DNA of 54,796 nt from assembly GCA_000961585.1 (NCBI GenBank), contig LADN01000004.1:1-54796 (forward strand). Direction: 5' to 3'. The notes beneath the pieces were generated by a model, which was given only the letters and a program-made list of their open reading frames with translations, was not told the DNA's origin and did no database searches. Below, piece by piece: positions 33,569-44,203 of this stretch. Positions within the stretch are counted from its first letter, which is position 1. Every line of letters starts with the position of its first letter. Source of the stretch: Peptococcaceae bacterium BRH_c4a (lineage in GTDB: Bacteria > Bacillota > Desulfotomaculia > Desulfotomaculales > Desulfocucumaceae). The position numbers were made by a program, and so were the translations under genes.

Positions 33569-35198
33569 CCCCTTTGCCGCCGGGCCCGGTTTCCGGAGGG
33601 GCGGGTTTTTGGCCTGGTTCCTGCCTTTGCAGTTTCTTCCAGCCGATCAGCCGCGGACGGGCGTCCATGGCCCACCAGGGCGCCCGGACGATCAGGTCTT
33701 TCAGATCACCTGAGCTCATCGGGATCACCGGCGACAGGTAGGGCATTCCGAAGGAACGCAGGGTGCACAGGTGCACCACGATACCCATAACGCCCATAAT
33801 CAGCCCGAACAGCCCCATGGTGGCCGACAGGATCATCAACGGGAAACGCAGCAGGCGGGTGGCAATACTTGCCGAGTAGAAAAATATGAAGGAGGAGATC
33901 CCGGTAAGGGCCACCACGATCACCGTGGCCGGGGCTACCAGGCCGGCCCGCACGGCGGCCTCCCCGATGATCAATGCGCCCACGATGCTGACCGCCTGGC
34001 CCACCTGCCTGGGCAGGCGGAGCCCGGCCTCCCTTAATATTTCAAAGGACACTTCCATTGCCAGCGCCTCCACAAAGACCGGAAAAGGCACCGTCTCCCG
34101 CTGGGAGGCGAGGCTTAAGAGGAGTGCGGTGGGCAGCATTTCCTGGTGGAAAGTGACGATGGCGACATAAAAAGAAGGCGCCATCAGAGACAGGAACATC
34201 GCCAGAAAACGAATCAGCCTGCTGGCCGTGGCGATGGGGTAGCGCTCGTAGTAATCCTCAGAGGCGTGCAGGTATTCGAAGAAGCTGCAGGGAACTGTGA
34301 GGACAAAGGGCGTCCCGTCAACCAGTATCGCCACGCGCCCCTCCATGAGCCGCGCCGCCAGCCTCTCCGGTCGCTCGGTGTGGTTCACCTGGGGAAAGAG
34401 ACTCCGGGGGTTGTCCTCGATCAGTTCCTCGATATACCCGCTTTCCAGTACGCCGTCGATGTCGATCCTCAAGAGCCGTTTCTTTACCTCCTCCACCAGC
34501 TTATCGTCGGCGATTCCCTTGATATAGACCACGGCGATGTCGGTTTTGGTCACCCGGCCCAGTTTCATTGATTCTATTTTCAGTTCTGGGTTTTTGATCT
34601 TACGGCGGATCAGGGCAGTGTTGGTCCGCAAAGTTTCCACAAAGGACTCCCTCGGCCCTCTTACCATCATTTCCGTTTCCGGCTCGGTGATCTTGCGCGA
34701 TTCCCAGCCCCGCACCCCGTTCAGGATGGCGCACGGGTGACCGTCCACCAGCAGGGCGGCGTCCCCGGACAGGACGGCCTCGATCACCTCTTCCAGCCTC
34801 CCCGTTTCTTTCACCTGGTGAACGCACAGACAGCGCTCCTTGATCAGGTGGTAGGCCCGCGCTTTGGTGATCTCGGCGCCGGCTACCGCCACAGGCGCAT
34901 CCAGCGCCAAGGTGCGCATAATTTGATCGCTAAGCTGTTTTTCATCGACAAGGCCGTCGGTGTAGATCAGGGCCACCCGGATGTCCTCCCGCTGGGCAAA
35001 AAGAAACTGGCGGTAAATAATATCGCTGCAGCCCTCTAAGATTTCCTTTACCTGCGTTAGGTTGGTTTGAAGATCCGGACTGAGGGAGTGGTTTTCCTTT
35101 AACAGGCCCGCGGATTCTTTTTCGCTTTCACCCTGGTGGCCCGCACTTTTTCCTTCAGCCGCCGAAGCGGCCCTGGCAGGCTTAACGAACTTGCGCAT
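33543..35198 (-). CDS. GerA family germination protein (A subunit)
   Basis: 551 residues. A polar N-terminus leads into the soluble GerA domain (from about 45: VKEILEGCSDIIYRQF), containing DGTPFVLTVPCSFFEYLHASEDYYERY, then five or so membrane segments from about 330. GerA-type subunits form the oligomeric channel of the receptor. First gene of a four-gene unit lying between mrdA and minC; sporulation-specific transcription is expected, but I found no convincing sigma-G promoter in 35199-35334. Confidence 0.94.
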   Translation of the reverse strand: MRKFVKPARAASAAEGKSAGHQGESEKESAGLLKENHSLSPDLQTNLTQVKEILEGCSDIIYRQFLFAQREDIRVALIYTDGLVDEKQLSDQIMRTLALDAPVAVAGAEITKARAYHLIKERCLCVHQVKETGRLEEVIEAVLSGDAALLVDGHPCAILNGVRGWESRKITEPETEMMVRGPRESFVETLRTNTALIRRKIKNPELKIESMKLGRVTKTDIAVVYIKGIADDKLVEEVKKRLLRIDIDGVLESGYIEELIEDNPRSLFPQVNHTERPERLAARLMEGRVAILVDGTPFVLTVPCSFFEYLHASEDYYERYPIATASRLIRFLAMFLSLMAPSFYVAIVTFHQEMLPTALLLSLASQRETVPFPVFVEALAMEVSFEILREAGLRLPRQVGQAVSIVGALIIGEAAVRAGLVAPATVIVVALTGISSFIFFYSASIATRLLRFPLMILSATMGLFGLIMGVMGIVVHLCTLRSFGMPYLSPVIPMSSGDLKDLIVRAPWWAMDARPRLIGWKKLQRQEPGQKPAPPETGPGGKGGGGSAGRG

Positions 35199-35334
35199 AC
35201 CGGTTTTCCCTTTCCAAAGTCAAGTATTCATAACAATCATTATTTTACCCAATTGTGTTAATTATGCGCCGGACAATTTATGTACCGCGGAATTTCAATC
35301 TTTTGCCGGAGGCAGCCATTACTGCCCCGGTGGT

Positions 35335-37341
35335 CTAATCAGTCCGTTCCCCGGGCCTGACTGCGCCCTGTCCGCTTCCTCCGCCGTTAGCCGGTGTCTG
35401 CGGGCTTCCGGGAGGGGGGGCTGCGTTGGCATCCCTTCTTGCCGGGATCTGGCCGGGCTGCCGGGTTCCGGGCTGCTGGGTTACAATAGGCTTTTTACCC
35501 TCTGCGTCGTCCTTTTGGTATTGGAAGTAAGCATCGATAATCTTCCTGGCCACCGGCCCGGCAATGCTGCTTCCCTTGGCGCCGTATTCTATTATAACCG
35601 AAACGGCAATCTCCGGCTTATTAAAGGGAGCATAGGCCACAAACAGGGCATGGTCGTTCTTGGCGGCATCCCCCACCTCGGCCGTGCCTGTCTTGGCCGC
35701 CGCGGTGTACTTGGCTCCCGCAAACACCGCCGAGGCGGTGCCTCCTCCTACCACCTCGTGGATGCCCTGCCTGATAATATTGAGGTTTTCCGGAGCTGCG
35801 TTTATTTTCCTTATGACTTCCGGCTTGTAACTTTTTAACTCGTCGCCGTCCGGGCTTATCACCCTCTTGACCAAATGGGGCCGGTATATGGCGCCTCCGT
35901 TGGCAATGACGGACATATAATTGGCAAGCTGCAGGGCCGTGAATTTACTCTCCTGCTGCCCGATGGCCATATCCATGCTGTCATACTCACGCCACTGGGA
36001 TTCCCAGGCATTACCCTCCCATATTTTTTTCTTCAGTTCCCGGGAGGCAATCCTGCCAGCCTCCTCTCCGGGCAGCTCAATTCCAGTAAGCTCACCCAGA
36101 CCGTATTCCGCCGCATATTTGCCAATCAATTCCGGTCCGGCCTGTATCCCGAATATATAAAAGAAGGTATCGCAGGAATCCCCCAGAGCCTTTACCACAT
36201 TGACAATCCCGTGTCCTCCCGGCTTCCAGTCTTTCTTGTACTTGTAGTAGCCGGGGTCGGAAATCCTGGTATTGATGTCCACTATTTTATTTTCCAGCAA
36301 GGCCGTGGCCGTTACCATTTTAAAAGTGGAGCCCGGGGTGTAGGTGGTCTGTATGGTGTGGTTGCGCAACGCCCCGGTGGTAACCAGTTCATTATACTTT
36401 CTGGCCGGCAGCTGCCCTGAAAAAATATTCAAATCATACGAGGGAATGGAAGACATGGCCAGAACTTCCCCTGTATTGACATCCAGTGCCACAGCGGCGC
36501 CGGAAATGGTCTTTCCGGGAGGAATCCTGGCATAGTTCTTGGCCTGCCTGATGGCTTCCACGACGGCATCCTGGGCCACCCTCTGCAGGCGGTGGTCCAC
36601 GGTAAGAACCAGATCATTGCCGGGGATGGGCTGTTTTAGTCCCAGGTCCCTCACCGGGCGCCCCTGGGCGTCCACTTCCACCTGCCTGGCCCCCTTTATA
36701 CCCCGCAGGTATCCCTCGAAGGTGTTTTCCAGTCCCACCTGTCCGTAGGAATCCCCCATGGCATAGCCCTTATTCCGATGAGCTTCCAATTGATCATTGG
36801 TTATCTCGCGGACGTAGCCCAGCGCCTCTCCCATCAGGTCGGCGTAAGGATAATATCTCACCGGCCCAATATCAATGTTTACACCGGGCAGTTCCAGGCG
36901 CTGTTCCTCAATTCTGTTTATGGTGGCCTGGGAAACGTTTGTTACAACCCTGATGGGCTCGTACAGGCGCTTGTGGCCTTTTATCTTCTCCCCTATCTCC
37001 TGCTCGATCTGTTTGGCGGTCATCCCCTGAAAATTACTTTCCCCTTCCAGTAAAGCGGAAAGACGGTTTATAACAGGGGAAGAATCCTCCAATCCCAGGT
37101 AAACCAGGGAAATGGTATAAACCGGCTTATTACTGACTATACGAATGCCGTTGCGGTCAATAATCTCTCCCCTGGGGGCCTCCACCATAATAAGCCTCTG
37201 GTGGTTCTGGGTAGCCAGGGTGCGGTACCGGTTGCCGTCAACAATCTGCATAAAGGCCACTCTCACCAGTAATACCGCAAAAAGAACGGCCAGAAGACAG
37301 CTAAATGCTTTCATTTTCTTTTCAATAATCTTTTTGTCCAC
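35335..37341 (-). CDS. mrdA: Penicillin-binding protein 2 (elongasome transpeptidase)
   Basis: 668 residues. One N-terminal membrane anchor (about 10-30), a pedestal domain with APRGEIIDRNG, and a transpeptidase domain with the active-site serine in GSTFKM, SCD as the S-x-N/D motif and AKTGTAEVG as the K-T-G motif. The C-terminal 60 residues are proline- and glycine-rich and low in complexity. It cross-links wall made by RodA. The gene follows mreD with a 73-bp gap in the mreB-mreC-mreD-mrdA order. GTG start at 37341 follows GGAAGGGTG. Confidence 0.95.
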   Translation of the reverse strand: MDKKIIEKKMKAFSCLLAVLFAVLLVRVAFMQIVDGNRYRTLATQNHQRLIMVEAPRGEIIDRNGIRIVSNKPVYTISLVYLGLEDSSPVINRLSALLEGESNFQGMTAKQIEQEIGEKIKGHKRLYEPIRVVTNVSQATINRIEEQRLELPGVNIDIGPVRYYPYADLMGEALGYVREITNDQLEAHRNKGYAMGDSYGQVGLENTFEGYLRGIKGARQVEVDAQGRPVRDLGLKQPIPGNDLVLTVDHRLQRVAQDAVVEAIRQAKNYARIPPGKTISGAAVALDVNTGEVLAMSSIPSYDLNIFSGQLPARKYNELVTTGALRNHTIQTTYTPGSTFKMVTATALLENKIVDINTRISDPGYYKYKKDWKPGGHGIVNVVKALGDSCDTFFYIFGIQAGPELIGKYAAEYGLGELTGIELPGEEAGRIASRELKKKIWEGNAWESQWREYDSMDMAIGQQESKFTALQLANYMSVIANGGAIYRPHLVKRVISPDGDELKSYKPEVIRKINAAPENLNIIRQGIHEVVGGGTASAVFAGAKYTAAAKTGTAEVGDAAKNDHALFVAYAPFNKPEIAVSVIIEYGAKGSSIAGPVARKIIDAYFQYQKDDAEGKKPIVTQQPGTRQPGQIPARRDANAAPPPGSPQTPANGGGSGQGAVRPGERTD

Positions 37342-37414
37342 ATTGGCACCCTTCCATGATGTTTTTTTGATACCAATATCTCACAGGCTGATCAGGCGCA
37401 TTTCTACGTTGCCC

Positions 37415-37912
37415 CTAAATTCTCCTGACGTAAAGCAAGCCCTCCTGATTGGACCTGAAAAACCTCCGGTATAAAAAGAGAACCAAAACAGCGGTGTAGG
37501 TGGCGGAAGGTAATGCCACCCTGAACAGGGCAATGCCCAAAGAGATGTACACCCCCATGAAAGAAAGCATAATGTAGGTAAAAATCTGGGTAAACATGGC
37601 CGACAGCCACACCAACACCAATACAATAAAGGGGCTGTCCTTATACAGCTTGGATTCGGCTATCCCCACCAGGTAACCTGCCGCCATCAGCGCAAGGGCA
37701 TTCATTCCTATATAGCTGCCCACCGCCAGGTCTTCCATCAACCCCCCCAAAAAGCCCACCATGGCGCCATGTCCGGATCCCCTCAGAAAGGCGTTGAATA
37801 CCACAAAAATCAGTACAAGGTCAGGCTTTACCCCTAAAACCGGGAAAAAATTAAGCAGCGTGACCTGAAGAAAAAGAGCAATGCCTAAAGTAAAAAACCA
37901 GTTGAGTCTCAC
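37415..37912 (-). CDS. mreD: Rod shape-determining protein MreD
   Basis: 165 residues with five to six membrane segments and the usual acidic-free core (FFPVLGVKPDLVLIFVVFNAFLRG, then GFLGGLMEDLAVGSYIGMNAL). It bridges MreC and the elongasome in the membrane. Its start overlaps the mreC stop by 4 nt. Confidence 0.93.
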   Translation of the reverse strand: MRLNWFFTLGIALFLQVTLLNFFPVLGVKPDLVLIFVVFNAFLRGSGHGAMVGFLGGLMEDLAVGSYIGMNALALMAAGYLVGIAESKLYKDSPFIVLVLVWLSAMFTQIFTYIMLSFMGVYISLGIALFRVALPSATYTAVLVLFLYRRFFRSNQEGLLYVRRI

Positions 37913-38865
37913 CTGTTAATCACCCCACCCTGTTCCCCTGACCTGACAGCTCCGGGTGAACGGCCCCTGACATCGGTATTCCCCTGCCCCCACGGGTGCG
38001 GCAGGCCGGAAATGCCGGAGACCGCCATCGGAGTGCGGGACCCGGTAACCACCATTACCTCTTCCAGTCGGTTAAAATCAACAAAAGGAGCGACCTCGGC
38101 GCTGATAAAAAGACCCGAAGGCTCCCTCCCGGATTCCTGTATCCTGCCGATGGGAATCCCCTTGGGGTATATGCTTCCGAAACCGGAGGTTACCACAACA
38201 TGCCCCCGGCCTAACTCAGTACCCAGGGGAATATGAACCATCCTCACTTTGCCGGGATAACTTGCCTCCCCCTGAACCATTCCCGGGGCTCTGGTTTCCT
38301 GTATCAGCGATCCCACACCACTGCGGGGATCGGTTATCAGCAGAACCTCGGCGGTGCTGCTGCTGACTGATGTAATCCTTCCAATGAGCCCCTGATCGTT
38401 CAGGACTGTCATGTTGGCCTTGATGCCGTGCCTGCTGCCCTTATTTATGGTGATCATCCCGAACCAGTTGCCGGGATCGCGCCCGATAACGGCCGCCCCT
38501 GTCGCATCAAGCCCCACGGCCGAGGCCACCCCGGTCTTGAAGTCCAAAAGTTTTTTCAGCCTGTCGTTTTCGCTTCTCAGTTCCTCGCTCAGCCTTATGC
38601 GCCCTTCCAGTTCATTCACTCTCTTTTTCATCAACTGATTTTCTTCAGAGATGTTAATGAGGGTAAAAGGAAAGGACACCAGCCCTCTTAAGCGGTGCCC
38701 CAGGTTCATGGCCAATCCTTGCGCAGGGGCCAGAATGTCTCTCACAGCAGACTCCATGGGGGAAACACCGACCCGGTCGAATTCAGTATAGTTCATTATT
38801 GTCAGAGTAAAGATTACCAAAATGCCAAAAAGAATAATCTTTTTGGTGTTCCCCTTGCCAAACAC
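37909..38865 (-). CDS. mreC: Rod shape-determining protein MreC
   Basis: About 318 residues. One membrane segment (about 8-26), a coiled coil (about 70-110, ENQLMKKRVNELEGRIRLS) and the beta-barrel region with VIGRDPGNWFGMITINKGSRHGI and the LITDPRSGVGSLIQETRAPGMVQG block. GTG 38865 follows GGGGTGAT and gives a typical N-terminus; the longer frame to 38952 begins in the mreB-mreC spacer. The C-terminal 40 residues are low in complexity. Confidence 0.93.
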   Translation of the reverse strand: MFGKGNTKKIILFGILVIFTLTIMNYTEFDRVGVSPMESAVRDILAPAQGLAMNLGHRLRGLVSFPFTLINISEENQLMKKRVNELEGRIRLSEELRSENDRLKKLLDFKTGVASAVGLDATGAAVIGRDPGNWFGMITINKGSRHGIKANMTVLNDQGLIGRITSVSSSTAEVLLITDPRSGVGSLIQETRAPGMVQGEASYPGKVRMVHIPLGTELGRGHVVVTSGFGSIYPKGIPIGRIQESGREPSGLFISAEVAPFVDFNRLEEVMVVTGSRTPMAVSGISGLPHPWGQGNTDVRGRSPGAVRSGEQGGVINR

Positions 38866-38997
38866 ACCATCACCCCGGGTAAAAATCTTATTTGCGCATT
38901 CAATATTGTATCTCTTTAAAAAGAGTAAAGCACCAGGAAATTTTATGTCCAATCAGTAATTTGTGCCCCCGCAAAAAATCCCCGGAAAACATGGGTA

Positions 38998-40050
<1,053 letters not shown>

Positions 40051-40100
40051 TTAAGCGTTATATAAATTTTTTACTCAATACGGCTTTTTTACGCAAAAAG

Positions 40101-40787
40101 TTATAATAAACCCTTTGCCTTAAAACTACAAAATTTATTGTCCCCTATTATTATGTGATCCAGGACCTCAATTCCTATAATTGAGCCGGCGTCCTGAAGC
40201 CGCCTGGTTATTTCCAGGTCTTCCCTGCTGGGATCCGGATCCCCGCTGGGATGATTGTGCACCAGTATAACGGCGGCAGCGCTTTTCTTAATGGCTGCCT
40301 TGAACAGCTCCCGAGGGTGCACCACTGATGCGTTCAGTGTACCCACCGAAATGGTTTCCCTGGCCAGAACCTGGTGCTTTGTGTTCAAAAGGAGGGCGCA
40401 GAAGTGCTCCCTGTCCAGGTGCCTCATCTCTTCCATGACCATTACCGCGGCATCCTCGGGACCCTTTATGGAAGGGCGGCTGCTTTCCGAAACTGTGGCC
40501 ACCCTTCTGCCTATCTCCAGGGCCGCCTTCAACTGGGCGGCCTTGGCCGCGCCCATGCCTTTAACGGCGCTGAGCTCTTCTACGCCGGCCTGGACCAGAT
40601 TTTTCAAGCCTGCAAACAGGCTTAAAACATCTGTTGCCAACTCCACAGCGCTTTTCCTGGAGCAGCCCGTGCGCAGTACAATGGCCAGCAGCTCCGGATC
40701 GCTCAGAGCCCGTACTCCCTCTCTGATTAACCTTTCCCTGGGACGCTGATCCTCCGGCATGTCCTTTATCTTGGCATGATATAACAT
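40101..40787 (-). CDS. radC: RadC family JAB1/MPN protein
   Basis: 228 residues. An N-terminal helix-hairpin-helix region (VEELSAVKGMGAAKAAQL) precedes the metal-binding JAMM motif in LVHNHPSGDPDPSREDLEIT. The family's cellular role is unsettled in spite of the DNA-repair name. It lies 22 bp after maf and before mreB, the usual clostridial and Bacillus order. Confidence 0.95.
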   Translation of the reverse strand: MLYHAKIKDMPEDQRPRERLIREGVRALSDPELLAIVLRTGCSRKSAVELATDVLSLFAGLKNLVQAGVEELSAVKGMGAAKAAQLKAALEIGRRVATVSESSRPSIKGPEDAAVMVMEEMRHLDREHFCALLLNTKHQVLARETISVGTLNASVVHPRELFKAAIKKSAAAVILVHNHPSGDPDPSREDLEITRRLQDAGSIIGIEVLDHIIIGDNKFCSFKAKGLL

Positions 40788-40809
40788 CTAATCCACTCCC
40801 GGCAGAGGT

Positions 40810-41409
40810 TTAACCAGGGCCGCCGCCCAGCACATCTACACCGAACTGTTTTAAAACGCCTGCCAGCCGCGCCAGGGGTAATCCCACCACGTTGGAATAA
40901 CAGCCCTCAATACCCTTTACAAAAATCGATCCAAGTCCCTGGATAGCATAGGCTCCGGCCTTGTCCCACGGTTCCCCGGTATCCACGTATCTTTCAAGCT
41001 CCTCCATGCCCGCCGGCCTGAATGTCACACGGGTTTTTTCATGAGACAGATGGGTCATGCCGGTTTCAGCATTGATCACAGCCAGCCCGGAATAAACCAC
41101 ATGCTCGTCACCCTGCAGGCACTTCAGCATTTCCAGTGCGTCCTGTCTGTCCCCGGGCTTTCCCAAAATCCTGCCTCTCCAGACCACCACGGTGTCGGAC
41201 CCGATTACCAGTCCCCGGTCCATTCCCCGGGCCACCTGGCTGGCTTTTTTCAGGGACAGATCCTCCACCAGCCTCCCGGGAGGCATATTCTCACCCAGCC
41301 CGGCGCCTTCATCAATATTGCTGATCACAACTGAAAATTTTAAGCCCAGTTGCTCCATTAATTCCCTGCGCCTTGGCGATGCAGAAGCCAGGTATATAGG
41401 TAACAACAA
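40810..41409 (-). CDS. maf: Maf-like nucleotide pyrophosphatase
   Basis: 199 residues. The ASASPRRRELMEQLGL loop at the N-terminus and SDTVVVWRGRILGKP are Maf signatures; the family hydrolyses non-canonical or methylated dTTP/UTP. The start is TTG with GAGGGG 5 bp upstream. It begins the run maf-radC-mreBCD. Confidence 0.95.
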   Translation of the reverse strand: MLLPIYLASASPRRRELMEQLGLKFSVVISNIDEGAGLGENMPPGRLVEDLSLKKASQVARGMDRGLVIGSDTVVVWRGRILGKPGDRQDALEMLKCLQGDEHVVYSGLAVINAETGMTHLSHEKTRVTFRPAGMEELERYVDTGEPWDKAGAYAIQGLGSIFVKGIEGCYSNVVGLPLARLAGVLKQFGVDVLGGGPG

Positions 41410-41449
41410 ACCAGCCCCTCATTCCGACATTGATTTGACGGACTCACAG

Positions 41450-41620
41450 CGTTCGGCGGCACCACAGAGGACACAGAGGGCACTGAGAAATTTTAATTAT
41501 ATTAGAGCAAGCAAATAAGGAATGCCTTGGCCATTTAATACTTTGTGTTCTTTTGTTCTCTGTGATCTCTGTGGCTAAAAAAGCTTACCGCTTATAGCTT
41601 ATAGCTTATACTATAATTTC
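41450..41620. repeat. CACAGAG-type inverted repeat and TTATAGC array
   Basis: The segment contains ACCACAGAGGACACAGAGG near 41460 and a roughly reversed counterpart, TCTGTGATCTCTGTGGCT, near 41560, so it can fold into a loose hairpin. It shares AGCAAATAAGGAATGCCTTGG with 25170-25195. Four 7-nt units of GCTTATA type follow at about 41583-41611, abutting the stop codon of the DUF4321 gene. No gene was seen. Confidence 0.65.
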
Positions 41621-41865
41621 CTGTACACCCAGTAACCAATAATTAGCCCCAGCGCCGTCAAGGGGCCCAGCGCCATTTTAAAGCCCACCGTGAGACTCAT
41701 AAAATGCAGGTTCAGCGTAGACGGATCAAAACCAATTTTGGCCGTTGATTTGACAAAGGGCAGATAGGGAGCCACAGCATCCGCTGCGGCGCTGCCGGCC
41801 AGACCGCCGATTAAAAGCAGTAAAACCAGTACCATAATATTTTTACTGTTTTTATAAGATGCCAT
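41611..41865 (-). CDS. DUF4321 family small membrane protein
   Basis: 84 residues with two membrane segments (about 10-30 and 62-81) and a conserved-looking outer part TAKIGFDPSTLNLHFMSLTVG. This matches the DUF4321 family, small proteins of unknown function found upstream of maf in many clostridia. ATG 41865 is supported by GCGGGTGAT; a longer frame to 41922 has no binding site. The stop codon borders the heptad array. Confidence 0.85.
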   Translation of the reverse strand: MASYKNSKNIMVLVLLLLIGGLAGSAAADAVAPYLPFVKSTAKIGFDPSTLNLHFMSLTVGFKMALGPLTALGLIIGYWVYRKL

Positions 41866-42092
41866 GCAATCACCCGCAAACTTGTTTGATAGTGTTACGC
41901 CACAGATGCAACTATTCTGCAATACCTTAATAAGTTTATCATTTATAGACTCATTGTGACAAGGCGTTTAAGCCAAAATTAAATAAACATGGCAGGTATT
42001 GGTGGAACACCGCCGAAATATTATTGTTCCATAAAGTAATGTTTGGAATAAAATAAGGAAGAAAAGTCATTTATGGGGACGGTATCGCTATT

Positions 42093-42575
42093 ATGAAAAA
42101 AGTGCTGTTTTTACTGGCTTCTTTAGCCATTCTGGCCGGTTGTGGAAGCGGGGCGGGGGACCAGCAAAAAGGGGAAGACCGAAACTGGGTCAGGGTGGCC
42201 CGGGTCATTGACGGGGATACCTTCGAGATAATCAACAAGGGTAAGAGTGAAAGGGTGAGGCTTATCGGTGTAGACACCCCGGAAACCGTCAAGCCCAACT
42301 CCGGGGTGCAGCCTTTCGGGCCCGAGGCCAGCAGCTTCACAAAAAAAATGATAGAGGGCAAGCTGGTCAGACTGGAATTTGACGTCCAGGAGCGGGATAA
42401 ATACGGAAGACTCCTGGCCTATGTTTACCTGGAAGACGGAACACTATTAAACTCCAGGCTGCTGGAGGAAGGGCTGGCCACCATCATGACGGTGCCGCCC
42501 AACGTTCGCATGGCGGATACCTTCCTGGGCATACAGAAAAAGGCCCGGAAACAAAAAAAGGGCATTTGGCAGTGA
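42093..42575 (+). CDS. Thermonuclease-family lipoprotein
   Basis: 160 residues. A lipoprotein signal peptide ends LAGC (C17). The staphylococcal-nuclease-like domain follows with RVIDGDTFEI (Ca-binding Asp), RLIGVDTPET (catalytic Arg and Glu region) and ERDKYGRLLAYVYL (second catalytic Arg). A surface-anchored enzyme likely to degrade extracellular DNA or RNA. Single gene; the stop codon lies in the loop of its terminator. Confidence 0.92.
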   Translation: MKKVLFLLASLAILAGCGSGAGDQQKGEDRNWVRVARVIDGDTFEIINKGKSERVRLIGVDTPETVKPNSGVQPFGPEASSFTKKMIEGKLVRLEFDVQERDKYGRLLAYVYLEDGTLLNSRLLEEGLATIMTVPPNVRMADTFLGIQKKARKQKKGIWQ

Positions 42576-42589
42576 TACCGCCAAATGCC
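42561..42589 (+). terminator. Terminator overlapping the nuclease stop codon
   Basis: 10-bp inverted repeat GGCATTTGGC / GCCAAATGCC followed by TTTC. The TGA stop at 42573-42575 lies in the loop. Confidence 0.8.
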
Positions 42590-42673
42590 TTTCAATATTA
42601 GGGACTGTCGGCACAGTCACCAATGAAGGAACGGTGGACATATCACCCCTTCGGGAATATCCCCGTCCAACGA

Positions 42674-44083
42674 TTAATCCTTTCGAACAACACCGGTTTT
42701 GGCCTGTTCACCCTGGGCCTCCAGTTTCTTGGAGATGGGCGCCAGTATAAGGGCGATTATTGCTCCCACCGCCAGTGTGCCCAAAAGCGATATCACACCG
42801 GGGTAATAATACCAAAAGAGCAGGTATCCCGTTGACACAATTATTGACATTAGCATCAGTGGAAAGGCCACCTTCATGAAGCCCAGGAAGCTGATCTGGG
42901 TACCCCTCTTTTCTGCCATTCCTATTACCACCACATTGGCCGAGGCCCCAATTATGGTGCCGTTTCCACCCAGGCAGGCGCCCAGGGACAGGGCCCACCA
43001 CAGGAAGTTGAGGTTTTCAATTCCGCCCAGCCTGCCCATATCCTGAATCATGGGGATCATGGTGGCCACAAAGGGTATATTGTCCACAAAGGCCGAGGCT
43101 ATGGCCGAGATCCACAGAATGAGTATTGCCGAGGGGACTATTGCGCCCCCGGTAACTCCCAGGGAGAACTTTGCAACCGCCTCAATAACCCCCACATGCT
43201 CCAGTGCCCCCACAATTACAAATAACCCCACAAAAAAGAATATAACCGGCCACTCAACGGCATGCAGGGCGTGTTCGGGGTCCTCCCTGGAAAGGAGCAG
43301 CAGAAGGCTGGCGCCGCTCAGGGCGATGACAGAGGATTCCAGGTGAACGAACTGGTGCAGTATGAAACCGGTTATGGTCAGGGCAAGTACAATAAGGCAC
43401 TTTCTCAAAAGCGCAGTGTCCTTAATTTCATCATCTTCATCCAGCTTCAGTATCTCCAGCTGCAGCGCCGGATCGGCAACCAGTTGCTTTTTATAAATAA
43501 ACCTCAGGGCAAACATAGTCAGTACGTAAATCACTACTATGACGGGGGTCAGATTAATAATAAAATCCATAAACCCCAGTTTTGTGGCGCTTCCTATCAT
43601 TATATTGGGAGGATCTCCAATAAGGGTGGCCGTCCCTCCTATGTTTGAAGCCAGAATTTCCACAATCAGGTAAGGAAGGGGGTTTATTTCCAGCTTCTTG
43701 GCGATGGCGAAGGTTACCGGAACAATGAGCAGGACGGTGGTAACATTGTCCAGTAACGCCGACAGCACCGCAGTTACCAGAGCCAGGGCTACCATGATTT
43801 TAAGCGGGTGCCCCCCGGATCTCTTGGCCGCCTTTATGGCCAGGTACTCAAAAACACCGGTTTGCCTGGTAATTCCCACAATAATCATCATACCCACCAG
43901 AAGGCCGATGGTGTTGAAGTCAATGGCCCGGACGGCTTCTTCCGGACCTAAAACCTTGGTCAGGGCCATCAGGGCGGCGCCCACCAGGGCCACCACCGTA
44001 CGGTGTATTTTTTCGGAAACAATAACAGCATAAGTAATCAGGAATACCGCGGTAACAAAAATAACCTGATAATTTTCAAACAA
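42674..44083 (-). CDS. ArsB/NhaD-type ion transporter
   Basis: 469 residues with about 11-12 membrane segments, an internal two-fold repeat and the family motifs DNVTTVLLIVPVTFAIA, ASNIGGTATLIGDPPNIMIGS and, in the second half, FVDNIPFVATMIP and GACLGGNGTIIGASANVVVIG. These define the ArsB/NhaD branch of the ion transporter superfamily (sodium/proton or arsenite/anion transport); the substrate is not decidable by eye. The start is TTG with GGGAGG 7 bp upstream. Transcription begins about 270 nt earlier at a strong promoter and passes through a structured leader and terminator. Confidence 0.88.
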   Translation of the reverse strand: MFENYQVIFVTAVFLITYAVIVSEKIHRTVVALVGAALMALTKVLGPEEAVRAIDFNTIGLLVGMMIIVGITRQTGVFEYLAIKAAKRSGGHPLKIMVALALVTAVLSALLDNVTTVLLIVPVTFAIAKKLEINPLPYLIVEILASNIGGTATLIGDPPNIMIGSATKLGFMDFIINLTPVIVVIYVLTMFALRFIYKKQLVADPALQLEILKLDEDDEIKDTALLRKCLIVLALTITGFILHQFVHLESSVIALSGASLLLLLSREDPEHALHAVEWPVIFFFVGLFVIVGALEHVGVIEAVAKFSLGVTGGAIVPSAILILWISAIASAFVDNIPFVATMIPMIQDMGRLGGIENLNFLWWALSLGACLGGNGTIIGASANVVVIGMAEKRGTQISFLGFMKVAFPLMLMSIIVSTGYLLFWYYYPGVISLLGTLAVGAIIALILAPISKKLEAQGEQAKTGVVRKD

Positions 44084-44203
44084 AGGTGCTTCCTCCCGCC
44101 TTTTTAAAAACTTGTCTTTTTTAATAACTTCTTTATTTTAAAGTATGATCAATTTTAATCTCTTTACTCACCCCCTGTGGATGACAGATATCCAGAATAT
44201 TGC

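Noticed and set aside
35199-35334. Sigma-G promoter for the ger operon
   Set aside because: TGAATA occurs, but no CATA-type -10 at the right spacing was found.
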